Positions 1 through 7,409 of a DNA stretch of 64,000 nt are shown one piece after another. Source of the stretch: a virus; the IMG/VR virus record IMGVR_UViG_3300042474_001185, positions 1-64,000 of that record; one strand, written 5' to 3'. The stretch's first letter is position 1; each line of letters begins with the position of its first letter. Position numbers and translations under genes: made by a program. The notes under the pieces are model-generated. The model saw nothing but the letters and a program-made list of their open reading frames with translations. It had not been told where the DNA came from and did not search any database.

Positions 1-217
1 GTGGGAAAACAAAGAATTCTACAATGGATTATCGGTATTACCTTATGATGGTGGTACATACATTCAGGCACCATTTGAAGATTGTACAAAAGAGAAGTAC
101 GAAGAACTTATGAAAACATTAAACGATGTTGATTTAAGTAAGATAGTTGAAATAGAAGATATGACTGATTTAAGTGGTGAATTGGCGTGTGCTGGTGGTG
201 CATGTGAAATAAAATAA
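1..217 (+). CDS. nrdJ: Class II (B12-dependent) ribonucleotide reductase, C-terminal fragment
   Basis: This reading frame is open from base 2 and ends at 217, so only the last 71 residues are present; the start lies upstream of the window. The segment NGLSVLPYDGGTY followed by QAPFEDC matches the C-terminal part of adenosylcobalamin-dependent ribonucleotide reductase. The tail ACAGGACEIK carries the Cys pair that in this family passes electrons from thioredoxin to the active site. The enzyme makes deoxynucleotides for phage DNA synthesis. The TAA overlaps the ATG of the next gene (taATG), so the two are translationally coupled, and a thioredoxin follows one gene later as the likely reductant. 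Identification is by recall of the family C terminus; the catalytic core is not visible here. Confidence 0.8.
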   Translation, partial: WENKEFYNGLSVLPYDGGTYIQAPFEDCTKEKYEELMKTLNDVDLSKIVEIEDMTDLSGELACAGGACEIK

Positions 218-402
218 TGAAAAGTGATAAAGAATTATATTATTTGGAAAATGGTAAAGTGGTTTTCACTCCTGAGTATCACATTGAACGAGGTAATTGC
301 TGTGGGAGTGGCTGCCGCCATTGTCCATATGAACCAAACCACATAAAAGGAAATATAGAATTAAAAGAACAATATAAAAATAAAAAAGATGGTAACAGTT
401 AA
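217..402 (+). CDS. DUF5522-type Cys-rich small protein
   Basis: This is a 61-residue protein with the compact signature Y-Y-x-E-N-G-x-V-V-F-T (residues 8-18), then YHIERG and the cluster C28 C29 G S G C33 R H C36 P Y. The pattern is that of the DUF5522 family, small proteins common in Bacteroidota. Four cysteines and two histidines suggest a metal or Fe-S site, but the function is unknown. It overlaps the reductase stop by one base and overlaps the thioredoxin gene by 14 bases, so it belongs to the same nucleotide-metabolism transcript. The tail after residue 40 is Lys/Asn-rich. The family name is from memory of its consensus. Confidence 0.75.
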   Translation: MKSDKELYYLENGKVVFTPEYHIERGNCCGSGCRHCPYEPNHIKGNIELKEQYKNKKDGNS

Positions 403-655
403 AAAATTTGGAGCAGTATGGTGTGGTCCTTGTAGAGCATTAGGACCGGTATTAGAAGGATTGAAAAATGATTTTCAAGGTAAAGCAACATTCATAGAAT
501 ATGATGTTGATAATTCGCCTGAAGAATCACAACAATATAATGTGACATCAATTCCAGTAGTAATAATTGAAAGAGATGGTGTAGTTGTTCAAAGATTTCA
601 AGGCTTATCATCTAAGATGGCATACACAAATGCTATCAACGAAGCAATAGGTTAA
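389..655 (+). CDS. Thioredoxin
   Basis: This 88-residue protein is slightly shorter than the usual 105 residues of bacterial thioredoxin. The active site W11-C-G-P-C15 is intact, and the conserved cis-proline is visible in the SIPVV segment. It is a dithiol reductant in the cytoplasm. Its position directly after a class II ribonucleotide reductase suggests it reduces that enzyme, as phage-encoded thioredoxins and glutaredoxins often do. The start overlaps the previous gene by 14 bases. Confidence 0.92.
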   Translation: MVTVKKFGAVWCGPCRALGPVLEGLKNDFQGKATFIEYDVDNSPEESQQYNVTSIPVVIIERDGVVVQRFQGLSSKMAYTNAINEAIG

Positions 656-677
656 ATAAAAAAATAAAGGTTACATA

Positions 678-1274
678 ATGATTGATGATATTATAATAAT
701 TGATGATGTTATACCAAGACATCTTCAAGATAAGTTAGAAGATTTATTTACATCCAACAGACTTCCTTGGGTCTTTTTTAAAGATATAGCAATTCCACCA
801 GCGGAAATAAAAAGACTTGGAATTACCAAATTAACCCCTGGTATAGCTTGTTACATAAAGCAAGATAATCCTAAATTTGTAAACGAGCAATTGTTGAAAG
901 AAGTTAAGGTTATTGTTGATGAATCTTGTAAAAAGATAGGTAAAGAATGTAAAGATATTTTTAATGCACGAAGTTTTATGCATTTTCCATTGGCTACTGA
1001 ATTAAAAAAAGAATATGATAATGTACATGTTGATATAAACTATGACCACTTGGTTTGTTTATATTATGTGAACAATACAGATGGGGATACATATATTTTT
1101 GATAAAACAAAAAAGGAATTAAATCATATTTCTAAAGATACTAAACTTGGGATATTAAAACAAGTAAGTCCAAAAAAAGGAAGAGTTGTATTATTCGATG
1201 GCAGAAGATATCACTCAAGTTCAGGTCCATCTAAAAACATTAGATGCATAATAAATTTTAATGTTCAAATTTAA
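678..1274 (+). CDS. 2-oxoglutarate/Fe(II)-dependent oxygenase (prolyl-4-hydroxylase-like)
   Basis: This 198-residue protein has the double-stranded beta-helix iron triad H117-x-D119 (context VHVDINYDH) and H179 (context RRYHSSSGP). An Arg about nine residues after H179 (context NIRCIINF) would bind 2-oxoglutarate. The arrangement fits the 2OG-Fe(II) oxygenase superfamily, close to the prolyl hydroxylase type. The substrate is unknown: protein (Pro or Lys hydroxylation) and nucleobases are both possible. An AAAGG stretch lies about 10 bases before the ATG. A PLOD-like glycosyltransferase at 5545 and a collagen-like protein at 18760 make protein hydroxylation worth testing; next-door Mom-like genes make DNA modification equally worth testing. 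Confidence 0.75.
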   Translation: MIDDIIIIDDVIPRHLQDKLEDLFTSNRLPWVFFKDIAIPPAEIKRLGITKLTPGIACYIKQDNPKFVNEQLLKEVKVIVDESCKKIGKECKDIFNARSFMHFPLATELKKEYDNVHVDINYDHLVCLYYVNNTDGDTYIFDKTKKELNHISKDTKLGILKQVSPKKGRVVLFDGRRYHSSSGPSKNIRCIINFNVQI

Positions 1275-1289
1275 ACAAAGGTTACATTT

Positions 1290-1493
1290 ATGGCAATTTT
1301 AAGAGGGCAATCGCACCCATCGGCAAAACTTACTGACGAGCAAGTCTTAATTATTCGTGACTTATGGAAAATGGGTCATCGTAATATCAAAGTTATAGCT
1401 CGTAACAATAAGGTATCACCATCAAATGTAATGAAGATAGTTCAACGTAAAACTTGGGCACACTTAAATCAATTTTGGTCTGGTAGTTTATGA
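1290..1493 (+). CDS. Small helix-turn-helix protein
   Basis: This is a 67-residue basic protein. Residues from about 13 to 57 (KLTDEQVLIIRDLW, then an IARNNKVSPSNVMKIV segment and KTW) resemble the HTH tail common in phage HNH/NUMOD endonucleases and small phage regulators. No nuclease residues are present, so it is either a stand-alone DNA-binding protein or the remnant of an endonuclease. It overlaps the next gene by four bases (ATGA), so it is coupled to the first Mom-like gene and could regulate it. The target is not determinable from sequence. Confidence 0.6.
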   Translation: MAILRGQSHPSAKLTDEQVLIIRDLWKMGHRNIKVIARNNKVSPSNVMKIVQRKTWAHLNQFWSGSL

Positions 1494-2263
1494 AAGTAGA
1501 AGGTAAACAATATTGCGATACCTCTAAGTTTTCTATTAGAGAGATTAATAAAAACATAGCAAAGGATATCATTGTCAATAACCACTACAGTGGAATATGG
1601 ACGAAGGTATCCTATGCTATTGGATTATTTTACATATCCGAAGATGAACACAATTTCTTTAGTGGAGTTAATGAACAATTGGTTGGGGTTGCCTGTTATG
1701 GTGACCCGGTTGGTAGAAATGCCGGTGCATCTATTTCCGAATTACTTCCTAGAGATGGTGTATTAGAATTAACTCGTCTATTCGTATTTGATGGATATGG
1801 TACTAACATTGAGAGTTGGTTCGTTGGGCAATCTTTCGAATGGTTAAGAACTAATGTACCTCGTATTAAAGCTCTAATATCATATTCAGACCCAAATGCT
1901 GGACACTTAGGAACGGTATATCAAGCTACCAACTGGATATATCAGGGAAACAAAATCAGATGGTCAGATAGTTGGTCTTTCAAATGGAGTGAGGATGATG
2001 AATGGCATCATTCTCGGACATCTTATGTGAAGTACGGAACGAATGACCCAAAGATAATTCAGACAATGGTTACAAGCCCATTCTGGATTAAAAGAGAACC
2101 CCGTAAGCACCGATATGTGTATATTCTAACCAAAGATAAGAAGGAACGCAAAGCCCTCTTAAAATCGCTTAAACATGAGGTGTTCCCATATCCAAAGGTA
2201 GAGTTGGATATTATTGATGAGGTTCATAAAATGGACCCGATAGATTTGGTAGTTTCAGAATAA
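1490..2263 (+). CDS. Mom-like DNA modification protein, copy 1
   Basis: This 257-residue protein resembles phage Mu Mom, which converts adenine in DNA to N6-carbamoylmethyladenine and protects phage DNA from restriction. Shared landmarks in order are the N-terminal NNHYSG, the CYGDPVGR loop, LELTRLFVFDGYG followed by NIES, SYSDPNAGHLGTVYQATNW, and HRYVYI near the C terminus. Mu Mom has the corresponding LELTRLY-VDD and SYS-GHEGTIYEA blocks. The protein starts MKVEGKQYCDTS, almost identical to the start of the paralogue at 2522. The last 20 bases and the sequence just after the stop hold a promoter for the following genes. Whether the product is the Mu-type modification or a related one cannot be told here. 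Confidence 0.75.
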   Translation: MKVEGKQYCDTSKFSIREINKNIAKDIIVNNHYSGIWTKVSYAIGLFYISEDEHNFFSGVNEQLVGVACYGDPVGRNAGASISELLPRDGVLELTRLFVFDGYGTNIESWFVGQSFEWLRTNVPRIKALISYSDPNAGHLGTVYQATNWIYQGNKIRWSDSWSFKWSEDDEWHHSRTSYVKYGTNDPKIIQTMVTSPFWIKREPRKHRYVYILTKDKKERKALLKSLKHEVFPYPKVELDIIDEVHKMDPIDLVVSE

Positions 2264-2276
2264 TTTCGTATATTTG
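2245..2276 (+). promoter_or_regulatory. Bacteroidota-type promoter inside the end of mom-like copy 1
   Basis: TTTG at 2245-2248 and TATATTTG at 2269-2276 are 20 bases apart, the -33/-7 arrangement of Bacteroidota promoters. Transcription would begin about at the ATG at 2284, so the message would be leaderless or nearly so. Confidence 0.7.
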
Positions 2277-2283
2277 TAATGTT

Positions 2284-2538
2284 ATGGCAAGAGTAGAACC
2301 AAACGCTAAGGATAAACCACGTAAATTTGAACACATCTATAAGGATGATGATGGATGTGAATCAATTTGGAAATACGATTTGGATAAATTCCCAAATGGA
2401 CCTATATCAGTAGAGAACAAATATCCTGCTGGTTATGTGAAAGATTTGAAACAAAGACAAAAATTAGCAAAGGCTGAACGAAGTTTATCTATTTTAGAAA
2501 AAGCAAAACAAGCAAAAAAGAATGAAGGTAGAAGGTAA
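2284..2538 (+). CDS. Hypothetical protein between the Mom-like paralogues
   Basis: This 84-residue protein is highly charged. The N-terminal half has aromatic and acidic residues (HIYKDDDGCESIWKYDLDKF). The C-terminal third is Lys/Ala/Glu-rich and likely helical. I do not recognise a family. It lies just downstream of a strong-looking promoter and overlaps the second Mom-like gene by 17 bases, so it is probably co-expressed with it. In phage Mu, Mom is paired with the regulator Com, but Com is a zinc-finger protein and no such motif is visible here. Confidence 0.6.
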   Translation: MARVEPNAKDKPRKFEHIYKDDDGCESIWKYDLDKFPNGPISVENKYPAGYVKDLKQRQKLAKAERSLSILEKAKQAKKNEGRR

Positions 2539-3322
2539 AAATTATTGTGATACATCGAAAGTATATGTAGCACCAATAGCAAAGAGTATCGCTAAAGATA
2601 TTATTGTTAAGAAACACTATACTCACGCTTGGACAGCTTGTAGATATGCAATTGGAATATATTACAAATCAGAAGATGCCAATACCTTTGATGGTGATAA
2701 ACTTATAGGTTGTTTAATATATGGTTTTCCTGTTGGAGCAAAAGCATCCACTTCTATTTGTGAAGGATTAACCAAAGATAACATTTTAGAATTGACACGT
2801 TTGTATTGTGATGATGGATATGGTTCTAATATTGAATCATTTGCATTAGGACAATCTTTCAAATGGTTAAAGGAACATGATAAAGCAATTAAAGTATTAC
2901 TATCATACGCCGATAACGGACAAGCTCATTTAGGAGGAATATATCAAGCTACCAATTGGATTTATCAGGGATTATCTACGGATATTGCATTGATGCCAAA
3001 TTGGGGTATATCATTACACAAAGACCCGTATCAATGGATTCATAGTAGGACTGTGTTTTCAATGTGGGGTAGTGGTAACTTAGCACACTTACAAATGGAA
3101 ATCGGTAAGCAAGGATATAAAGAGTTTTGGAGAAGGGAAGAACCACCAAAGCATAGATATGTTCAGATACTTGCGCAAGATAAAAAAGAAAAGAAAGATT
3201 TGATGAAACGATTGAAACACGAAATCAGACCTTATCCAAAAGATACCGCTTCATACAATACAGAAGTAGTACATCACCTAACTACATACGAAGTGCCGGA
3301 AGGAACGGCCAATTTTTGGTAA
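2522..3322 (+). CDS. Mom-like DNA modification protein, copy 2
   Basis: This 266-residue paralogue of the gene at 1490 shares the MKVEGKxYCDTSK start, the KKHYTHAW segment, the YGFPVGAKAS loop and LELTRLYCDDGYGSNIES. It also shares SYADNGQAHLGGIYQATNW and HRYVQI. Relative to copy 1, the loop after the Y-P-V-G block and the region after IYQG differ most, which suggests a different substrate or DNA target. The family role is Mom-type adenine modification; two diverged copies side by side suggest duplication. The start used here, at 2522, gives the N terminus that aligns with copy 1 and overlaps the preceding gene by 17 bases. Confidence 0.75.
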   Translation: MKVEGKNYCDTSKVYVAPIAKSIAKDIIVKKHYTHAWTACRYAIGIYYKSEDANTFDGDKLIGCLIYGFPVGAKASTSICEGLTKDNILELTRLYCDDGYGSNIESFALGQSFKWLKEHDKAIKVLLSYADNGQAHLGGIYQATNWIYQGLSTDIALMPNWGISLHKDPYQWIHSRTVFSMWGSGNLAHLQMEIGKQGYKEFWRREEPPKHRYVQILAQDKKEKKDLMKRLKHEIRPYPKDTASYNTEVVHHLTTYEVPEGTANFW

Positions 3323-3332
3323 TATATAACTT

Positions 3333-3353
3333 ATTGATAATCAATGGGTTAGA
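3333..3353 (+). repeat. TTGA-TCAA intergenic element, copy near 3.3 kb
   Basis: The near-palindrome ATTGATAATCAAT (3333-3345) is followed by GGGTTAGA. It matches ATTGATTTTCAATAGGTTAGA at 57943 closely, and lies 25 bases before the -33 box of the promoter at 3371. It is a likely operator or regulatory repeat. Confidence 0.6.
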
Positions 3354-3370
3354 AAAAACTACCTAAAATG

Positions 3371-3402
3371 TTTGGTAGATTCGGTTATTTTTCGTATCTT
3401 TA
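3371..3402 (+). promoter_or_regulatory. Bacteroidota-type promoter for the 3430 gene
   Basis: TTTG at 3371-3374 is followed after 20 bases by TATCTTTA at 3395-3402. The surrounding bases (TTTGGTAGATTC, TTTTTCGTATCTTTAC) match the other promoters in this window beyond the core boxes. The ATG of the next gene is 28 bases after the -7 box. Confidence 0.75.
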
Positions 3403-3429
3403 CATAGTTAAAATCATAAAATATAAAAC

Positions 3430-5274
3430 ATGCAAAAAACATTAAAAGACAGTTTAGTTGAATTTTTAAAATCAACAAAAACAAAACGAATTTTTATATC
3501 ATCTCTAAAAGATATAAGACCTTTATATAGAGCACATCAACCATTTGGTAGTCTTGTTGCTCACATATTTAATTCCGGATGGAATCGTAAACCTAAATTT
3601 GATAGTCCAATTGTTATACAAAGTAAATTGGGTTATGTATTTCGTTTGGGGTCTGGGCTTGCATCAATTAACCAAATACCAATATCATTACTATCCGATA
3701 CAGCATCTCCAATTCAAAATTTCCTATTAAAAGACAGAGGTCATATATTAGAAATTACTTGTAAATTATACGATATTCCTAATTGGAGTGTTATTGATGT
3801 AATTAAAGTAATTGATACCGAAATAAAAGAATTAGCAGAAAATACTCAACATCAAAGTTCAGATAGGAAAGATGCATTGGTTATATTAAATTCCATTAAA
3901 GAATTTATAAATGTAAAACATGGTGAGTTTTTATCAAATGGAGTAACTGAAAAATCTGAAATGAAAATTTCAATTAGAGATATAGCAGATGCAGTTCCTG
4001 CGTTTGAAAATAACTTAAATGATACTGAATTATCTGTTGAAGTTAAACGTGAAAGTGTAGCAACTCATATAAAGGAAATTTTATGGTTAAACAATCATAA
4101 CAACAAATGGTCTGATACCCAATTAGCATGGCTATCATTTTGGGCGTATTCGTTTGAAAGAGATAATAGTTCTGATTATATTGATACCGTTTTGAAATAT
4201 GATAACCTTATTGCAATATTAGATAATAGTCCAGCGTTTAATGGAACTATTAATTCTGAAAATCAATATCCATTAATATCGAACTGTATTACAAAACATT
4301 GTGCTAAACTTACCGAAGGTTCTATTATAATTCCTATAAGATTAATAGCAGCTGATCGTGGTATTGCTGATTTTTCGGAAATAGCTAAAATGCTTGAAAA
4401 GGAAAAACAACAAACGTTTGAAACACTATACAAATATCTACATACTAATAAAGTTTCTAAAGATGAATTTTTAGATTATATAGATTTGTATGAGAAGATA
4501 ATGAATCAGCCGGCTTGGGCTACATTTGTTAAAAAAATTAAAACACTATACAAAACTACATATAACAAAAAAAATAGTGTTGTTGATAGTACCAACTTAG
4601 AACATACTAATATTTTACATTCATCGTATGGCGGCCCTGCTCTTATTGCGTGTGCTAGAATTATTAATGAGATATGTGATAATAGAACTTCGGATTCTCA
4701 AATTAAAAGAGTAATTGATGATTTTTGTAATAGACTTTATAATAAAGTAGAAGAAGTGTGTAATGATGGTACATATTTTTCCGCATCTAACAAATCATCA
4801 ATGCGTGTACTTTTAACAATTTTACCTGTATTTTCTGAAATGATGAAAGGCGCTGAATCAAAGGATAAAACATTGAGTAAGCAAAAAGTTTATGAAATTC
4901 TTTTAAACGAACTTAAAGGATATCTTGATGGGCAAGTTAAGTTCAACGTTGTTAAATTAACAACAAAAGGATATAGTGGACATCCTGAAATTACTGATAT
5001 CGATTTTTCAGAATTTGAGAGAGCTAAAGCTGGATTTGATTTAGGCCAAAGAGAGCAAACTATGGGGTATTCATTAGATAATTGTATTGTTCAACAAAAA
5101 CATCATAATCGTTCTGCACATAATATTGACCATAATGTTACTAATCTTGATTATTGGAAATGGTACGCTAAAACAAACTTAGAAATTGTAACATCAAATA
5201 GACAATATTTTATTGATAACGATATGATAGAAGTTATAGCAGATGCTAAAAAACTTAATGAAAGATTTAATTAA
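3430..5274 (+). CDS. Hypothetical 614-residue protein with possible nuclease-like C terminus
   Basis: I do not recognise this family with confidence. The N-terminal 130 residues are mixed alpha/beta (IRPLYRAHQPFGS, then GYVFRLGSGLASINQ). The middle is largely helical. Near the C terminus there is a striking block of conserved-looking residues: GHPEITDIDFSEF, GFDLGQREQTMGYSLDN, QQKHHNRSAHNIDHN. The D-N plus H-N-R-S-x-H-N pattern recalls the Asn-rich end of His-Me finger nucleases (DUF1524 of GmrSD type), but the usual first His is not evident, so this is only a suggestion. It has its own promoter and a regulatory repeat upstream, and its stop overlaps the next ATG by one base. Confidence 0.8.
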   Translation: MQKTLKDSLVEFLKSTKTKRIFISSLKDIRPLYRAHQPFGSLVAHIFNSGWNRKPKFDSPIVIQSKLGYVFRLGSGLASINQIPISLLSDTASPIQNFLLKDRGHILEITCKLYDIPNWSVIDVIKVIDTEIKELAENTQHQSSDRKDALVILNSIKEFINVKHGEFLSNGVTEKSEMKISIRDIADAVPAFENNLNDTELSVEVKRESVATHIKEILWLNNHNNKWSDTQLAWLSFWAYSFERDNSSDYIDTVLKYDNLIAILDNSPAFNGTINSENQYPLISNCITKHCAKLTEGSIIIPIRLIAADRGIADFSEIAKMLEKEKQQTFETLYKYLHTNKVSKDEFLDYIDLYEKIMNQPAWATFVKKIKTLYKTTYNKKNSVVDSTNLEHTNILHSSYGGPALIACARIINEICDNRTSDSQIKRVIDDFCNRLYNKVEEVCNDGTYFSASNKSSMRVLLTILPVFSEMMKGAESKDKTLSKQKVYEILLNELKGYLDGQVKFNVVKLTTKGYSGHPEITDIDFSEFERAKAGFDLGQREQTMGYSLDNCIVQQKHHNRSAHNIDHNVTNLDYWKWYAKTNLEIVTSNRQYFIDNDMIEVIADAKKLNERFN

Positions 5275-5573
5275 TGAAATTCGATAAAACTAAAGCCGAA
5301 ATAGTATATCATACCCCATCATTTAAAGATGGGTGGATTACTGTTATTGCCGAAGAATGTAAAGCAAATAATCAAAGAATGGTACTAATAATACCAACTT
5401 GTAAAAAATATTCATATCAAATTAATAAATCGTTTTCTATTTTAGGAGATGATTTATTGATATATGAAATGACGATGGGGATGGGTGTGGTATTAGAATC
5501 CCGAGCAAAGAAGTATGTAGAGTACCACAAAAATAGTAAACTATATGAAAAAAATCCATTTTTTAAGTATTGA
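5274..5573 (+). CDS. Hypothetical 99-residue protein
   Basis: This small protein has no recognised family. It contains a hydrophobic stretch in the middle (MVLIIPTCKK) too short to be a clear membrane segment, and a basic C terminus. It is coupled to the upstream 614-residue gene by a one-base overlap and overlaps the glycosyltransferase gene downstream by 29 bases. The coding frame is open and A-rich like its neighbours, so it is probably real. Confidence 0.6.
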   Translation: MKFDKTKAEIVYHTPSFKDGWITVIAEECKANNQRMVLIIPTCKKYSYQINKSFSILGDDLLIYEMTMGMGVVLESRAKKYVEYHKNSKLYEKNPFFKY

Positions 5574-6294
5574 GACCGATACTCATTCTAACATAGAAAA
5601 GAACTTAATTGAAAGTGCTAGAATTAATAGTATTGATTTAAATATAATTGGTAGAGGACATAAGTGGGAAGGTTTTATTACAAAGTTTAAAATTTTAAAA
5701 GAATATCTTCCTACAATTGAAAGTGAATTAGTTTGCTTAACCGATTCTAGGGATGTATTATATATGTCAGATTCCAAAACAATTTATAATACATTTATAA
5801 AAAAGTTTGATAAAGATTCTATTGTATTTAACGGAGAAACTAATTGTTTTCCGGAGAAAGACTTTGCTCCATTACATCCACATCAAAATAAAAAATACAA
5901 ATATTTAAATTCTGGTTGTGTAATTGGTAACAAAAAATTACTAATTGAAGTAGTAGATAAGTGTTTGGAATTGTATGAAAATTGTAAAATAAATGATGAC
6001 CAATATTTACTTCAGGAAGTATTTCTAAGTGGTGAGTATGGTGATAAATTTACTATTGATTATAATTGCGAAATATTTCAATGTATTTGGGATGAAGAAT
6101 ATGGTAGAAGTAATAATTTTGATTTGGTATATACTAAGGAAGAAATTTTTAATAGATTGACTGATACATATCCATTAATATTTCATTATCCCGGCCCAAC
6201 CTGTACTGGTTCTCAAGTTTGGAAAATTCTTAATAGGAGATACTATAAAATTTCAAACGATTCATATTACAAACAAAAGAAAAATAAAAAATAA
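5545..6294 (+). CDS. PLOD/procollagen-galactosyltransferase-like glycosyltransferase
   Basis: This 249-residue GT-A type enzyme has GRGHKWEGFITKFKIL, then LVCLTDSRDVLYM with an acidic nucleotide-sugar site (D-S-R-D), and YLNSGCVIG. This order is that of the glycosyltransferase domain of lysyl hydroxylases (PLOD) and related virus-encoded procollagen glycosyltransferases, which use UDP-sugars on hydroxylysine. The donor and acceptor here are unknown. A 2OG-Fe(II) oxygenase at 678 and a Gly-x-Y repeat protein at 18760 offer a possible partner set. The first 29 bases overlap the preceding gene, and the next gene starts immediately after the stop. Confidence 0.7.
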   Translation: MKKIHFLSIETDTHSNIEKNLIESARINSIDLNIIGRGHKWEGFITKFKILKEYLPTIESELVCLTDSRDVLYMSDSKTIYNTFIKKFDKDSIVFNGETNCFPEKDFAPLHPHQNKKYKYLNSGCVIGNKKLLIEVVDKCLELYENCKINDDQYLLQEVFLSGEYGDKFTIDYNCEIFQCIWDEEYGRSNNFDLVYTKEEIFNRLTDTYPLIFHYPGPTCTGSQVWKILNRRYYKISNDSYYKQKKNKK

Positions 6295-7407
6295 ATGAAA
6301 GTATTAGTAATTCCTAATTACACAAACTTTGGACAAGCCAAAGATATTAATAGAGATTCATTTCTATTAGTTTTTAAATCATTTTTAGATAATACTAAAA
6401 TTGGTAAAGAATGGGAATGGGTATTGCCATATCCTGATATGGATAACCATCCTGGCATTATCAATCAATTTGAATACCCAAATGTTTCACTTCGTAAAAT
6501 GGATGGTGTGGATGCCTTTCCACCTAAAATGAGAGTAAATTATCCTCATAAATTTTTTGATAGATTGGTTGAGAAAGAACATTTTAATTTAGTATGGTCA
6601 CATTTACCTGAATGGACACATGAATTTAAAATCACTCGTATCTATAATAAGACACAACCTATCATTGGTTATTGCCATTGGTGGGAGATAAAAGATAATG
6701 GAGCTAGAGATGATAATTCATTTTGGAAAAACATTAAAGGTACATTAGATATGAAAGTATGTGGTGTAAACTCACAATGGGTTAAAGATTTAATTCTTAA
6801 AAGAGCTTCCGAAGATTTCCAACCACACATTGTAGACAAATTAAATGAAATACTTCAGCCTTGGTATTTGGGTACTGATGAATTTGTACCAACTAAAGAA
6901 TACAAAAAGAAAACTATTGTATTCAATCATAGAAATAATGGTTATACGGGCGGCGAGTGGTTCTTTGAAACTATGGATGCGTTATGGAGTGAAAGACAAG
7001 ATTTCGAAGTATGGACTACATTGGGTAATATGAAAAAACCATATACTAAATATATTGGACATGCTGATAGAGATGTTTATATGAATAAATTAGGAGAAGC
7101 GCATTTTGGAGTTGGTTGTTTTGAAACATATTCGGCGTGGAGTATGAGTACAACTGATGGTCTTAGTAGAGGTGTACCATATTTATTACCAAATAAGTTA
7201 TGTTATCCTGAAATGGTAGGTACTGATTATCCACTTCTATATAATGATAGAAAAGAATTTAAAGAAATGGTTAATATGATTTTAGATGAAAAAATAGAAA
7301 GACCAGATGTTAGTGCTCTTTCAAAAGCATTACTTTGGGAAAACTCATTAAAGAGTTGGGATGTAGAAAACAATTTTGTAAAAACAGCAAGAATATTTGA
7401 AGATTAA
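6295..7407 (+). CDS. GT-B fold glycosyltransferase
   Basis: This 370-residue protein starts MKVLVIPNYTNFG and has the layout of GT-B enzymes. An N-terminal half ends in a CHWWEIKDNG segment, then NSQWVKDLI. A C-terminal half begins KKTIVFNHRNNGYTGGEWF and contains the donor-site stretch HFGVGCFETYSAWSMSTTD, then GLSRGVPYLLP. The last part corresponds to the E-x7-E region of GT4-like enzymes but lacks a textbook motif. The donor sugar is unknown. It directly abuts the PLOD-like gene and is followed two bases later by the DNA polymerase gene, which is an odd position for a sugar enzyme unless it modifies DNA or shares early expression. Confidence 0.75.
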   Translation: MKVLVIPNYTNFGQAKDINRDSFLLVFKSFLDNTKIGKEWEWVLPYPDMDNHPGIINQFEYPNVSLRKMDGVDAFPPKMRVNYPHKFFDRLVEKEHFNLVWSHLPEWTHEFKITRIYNKTQPIIGYCHWWEIKDNGARDDNSFWKNIKGTLDMKVCGVNSQWVKDLILKRASEDFQPHIVDKLNEILQPWYLGTDEFVPTKEYKKKTIVFNHRNNGYTGGEWFFETMDALWSERQDFEVWTTLGNMKKPYTKYIGHADRDVYMNKLGEAHFGVGCFETYSAWSMSTTDGLSRGVPYLLPNKLCYPEMVGTDYPLLYNDRKEFKEMVNMILDEKIERPDVSALSKALLWENSLKSWDVENNFVKTARIFED

Positions 7408-7409
7408 TT

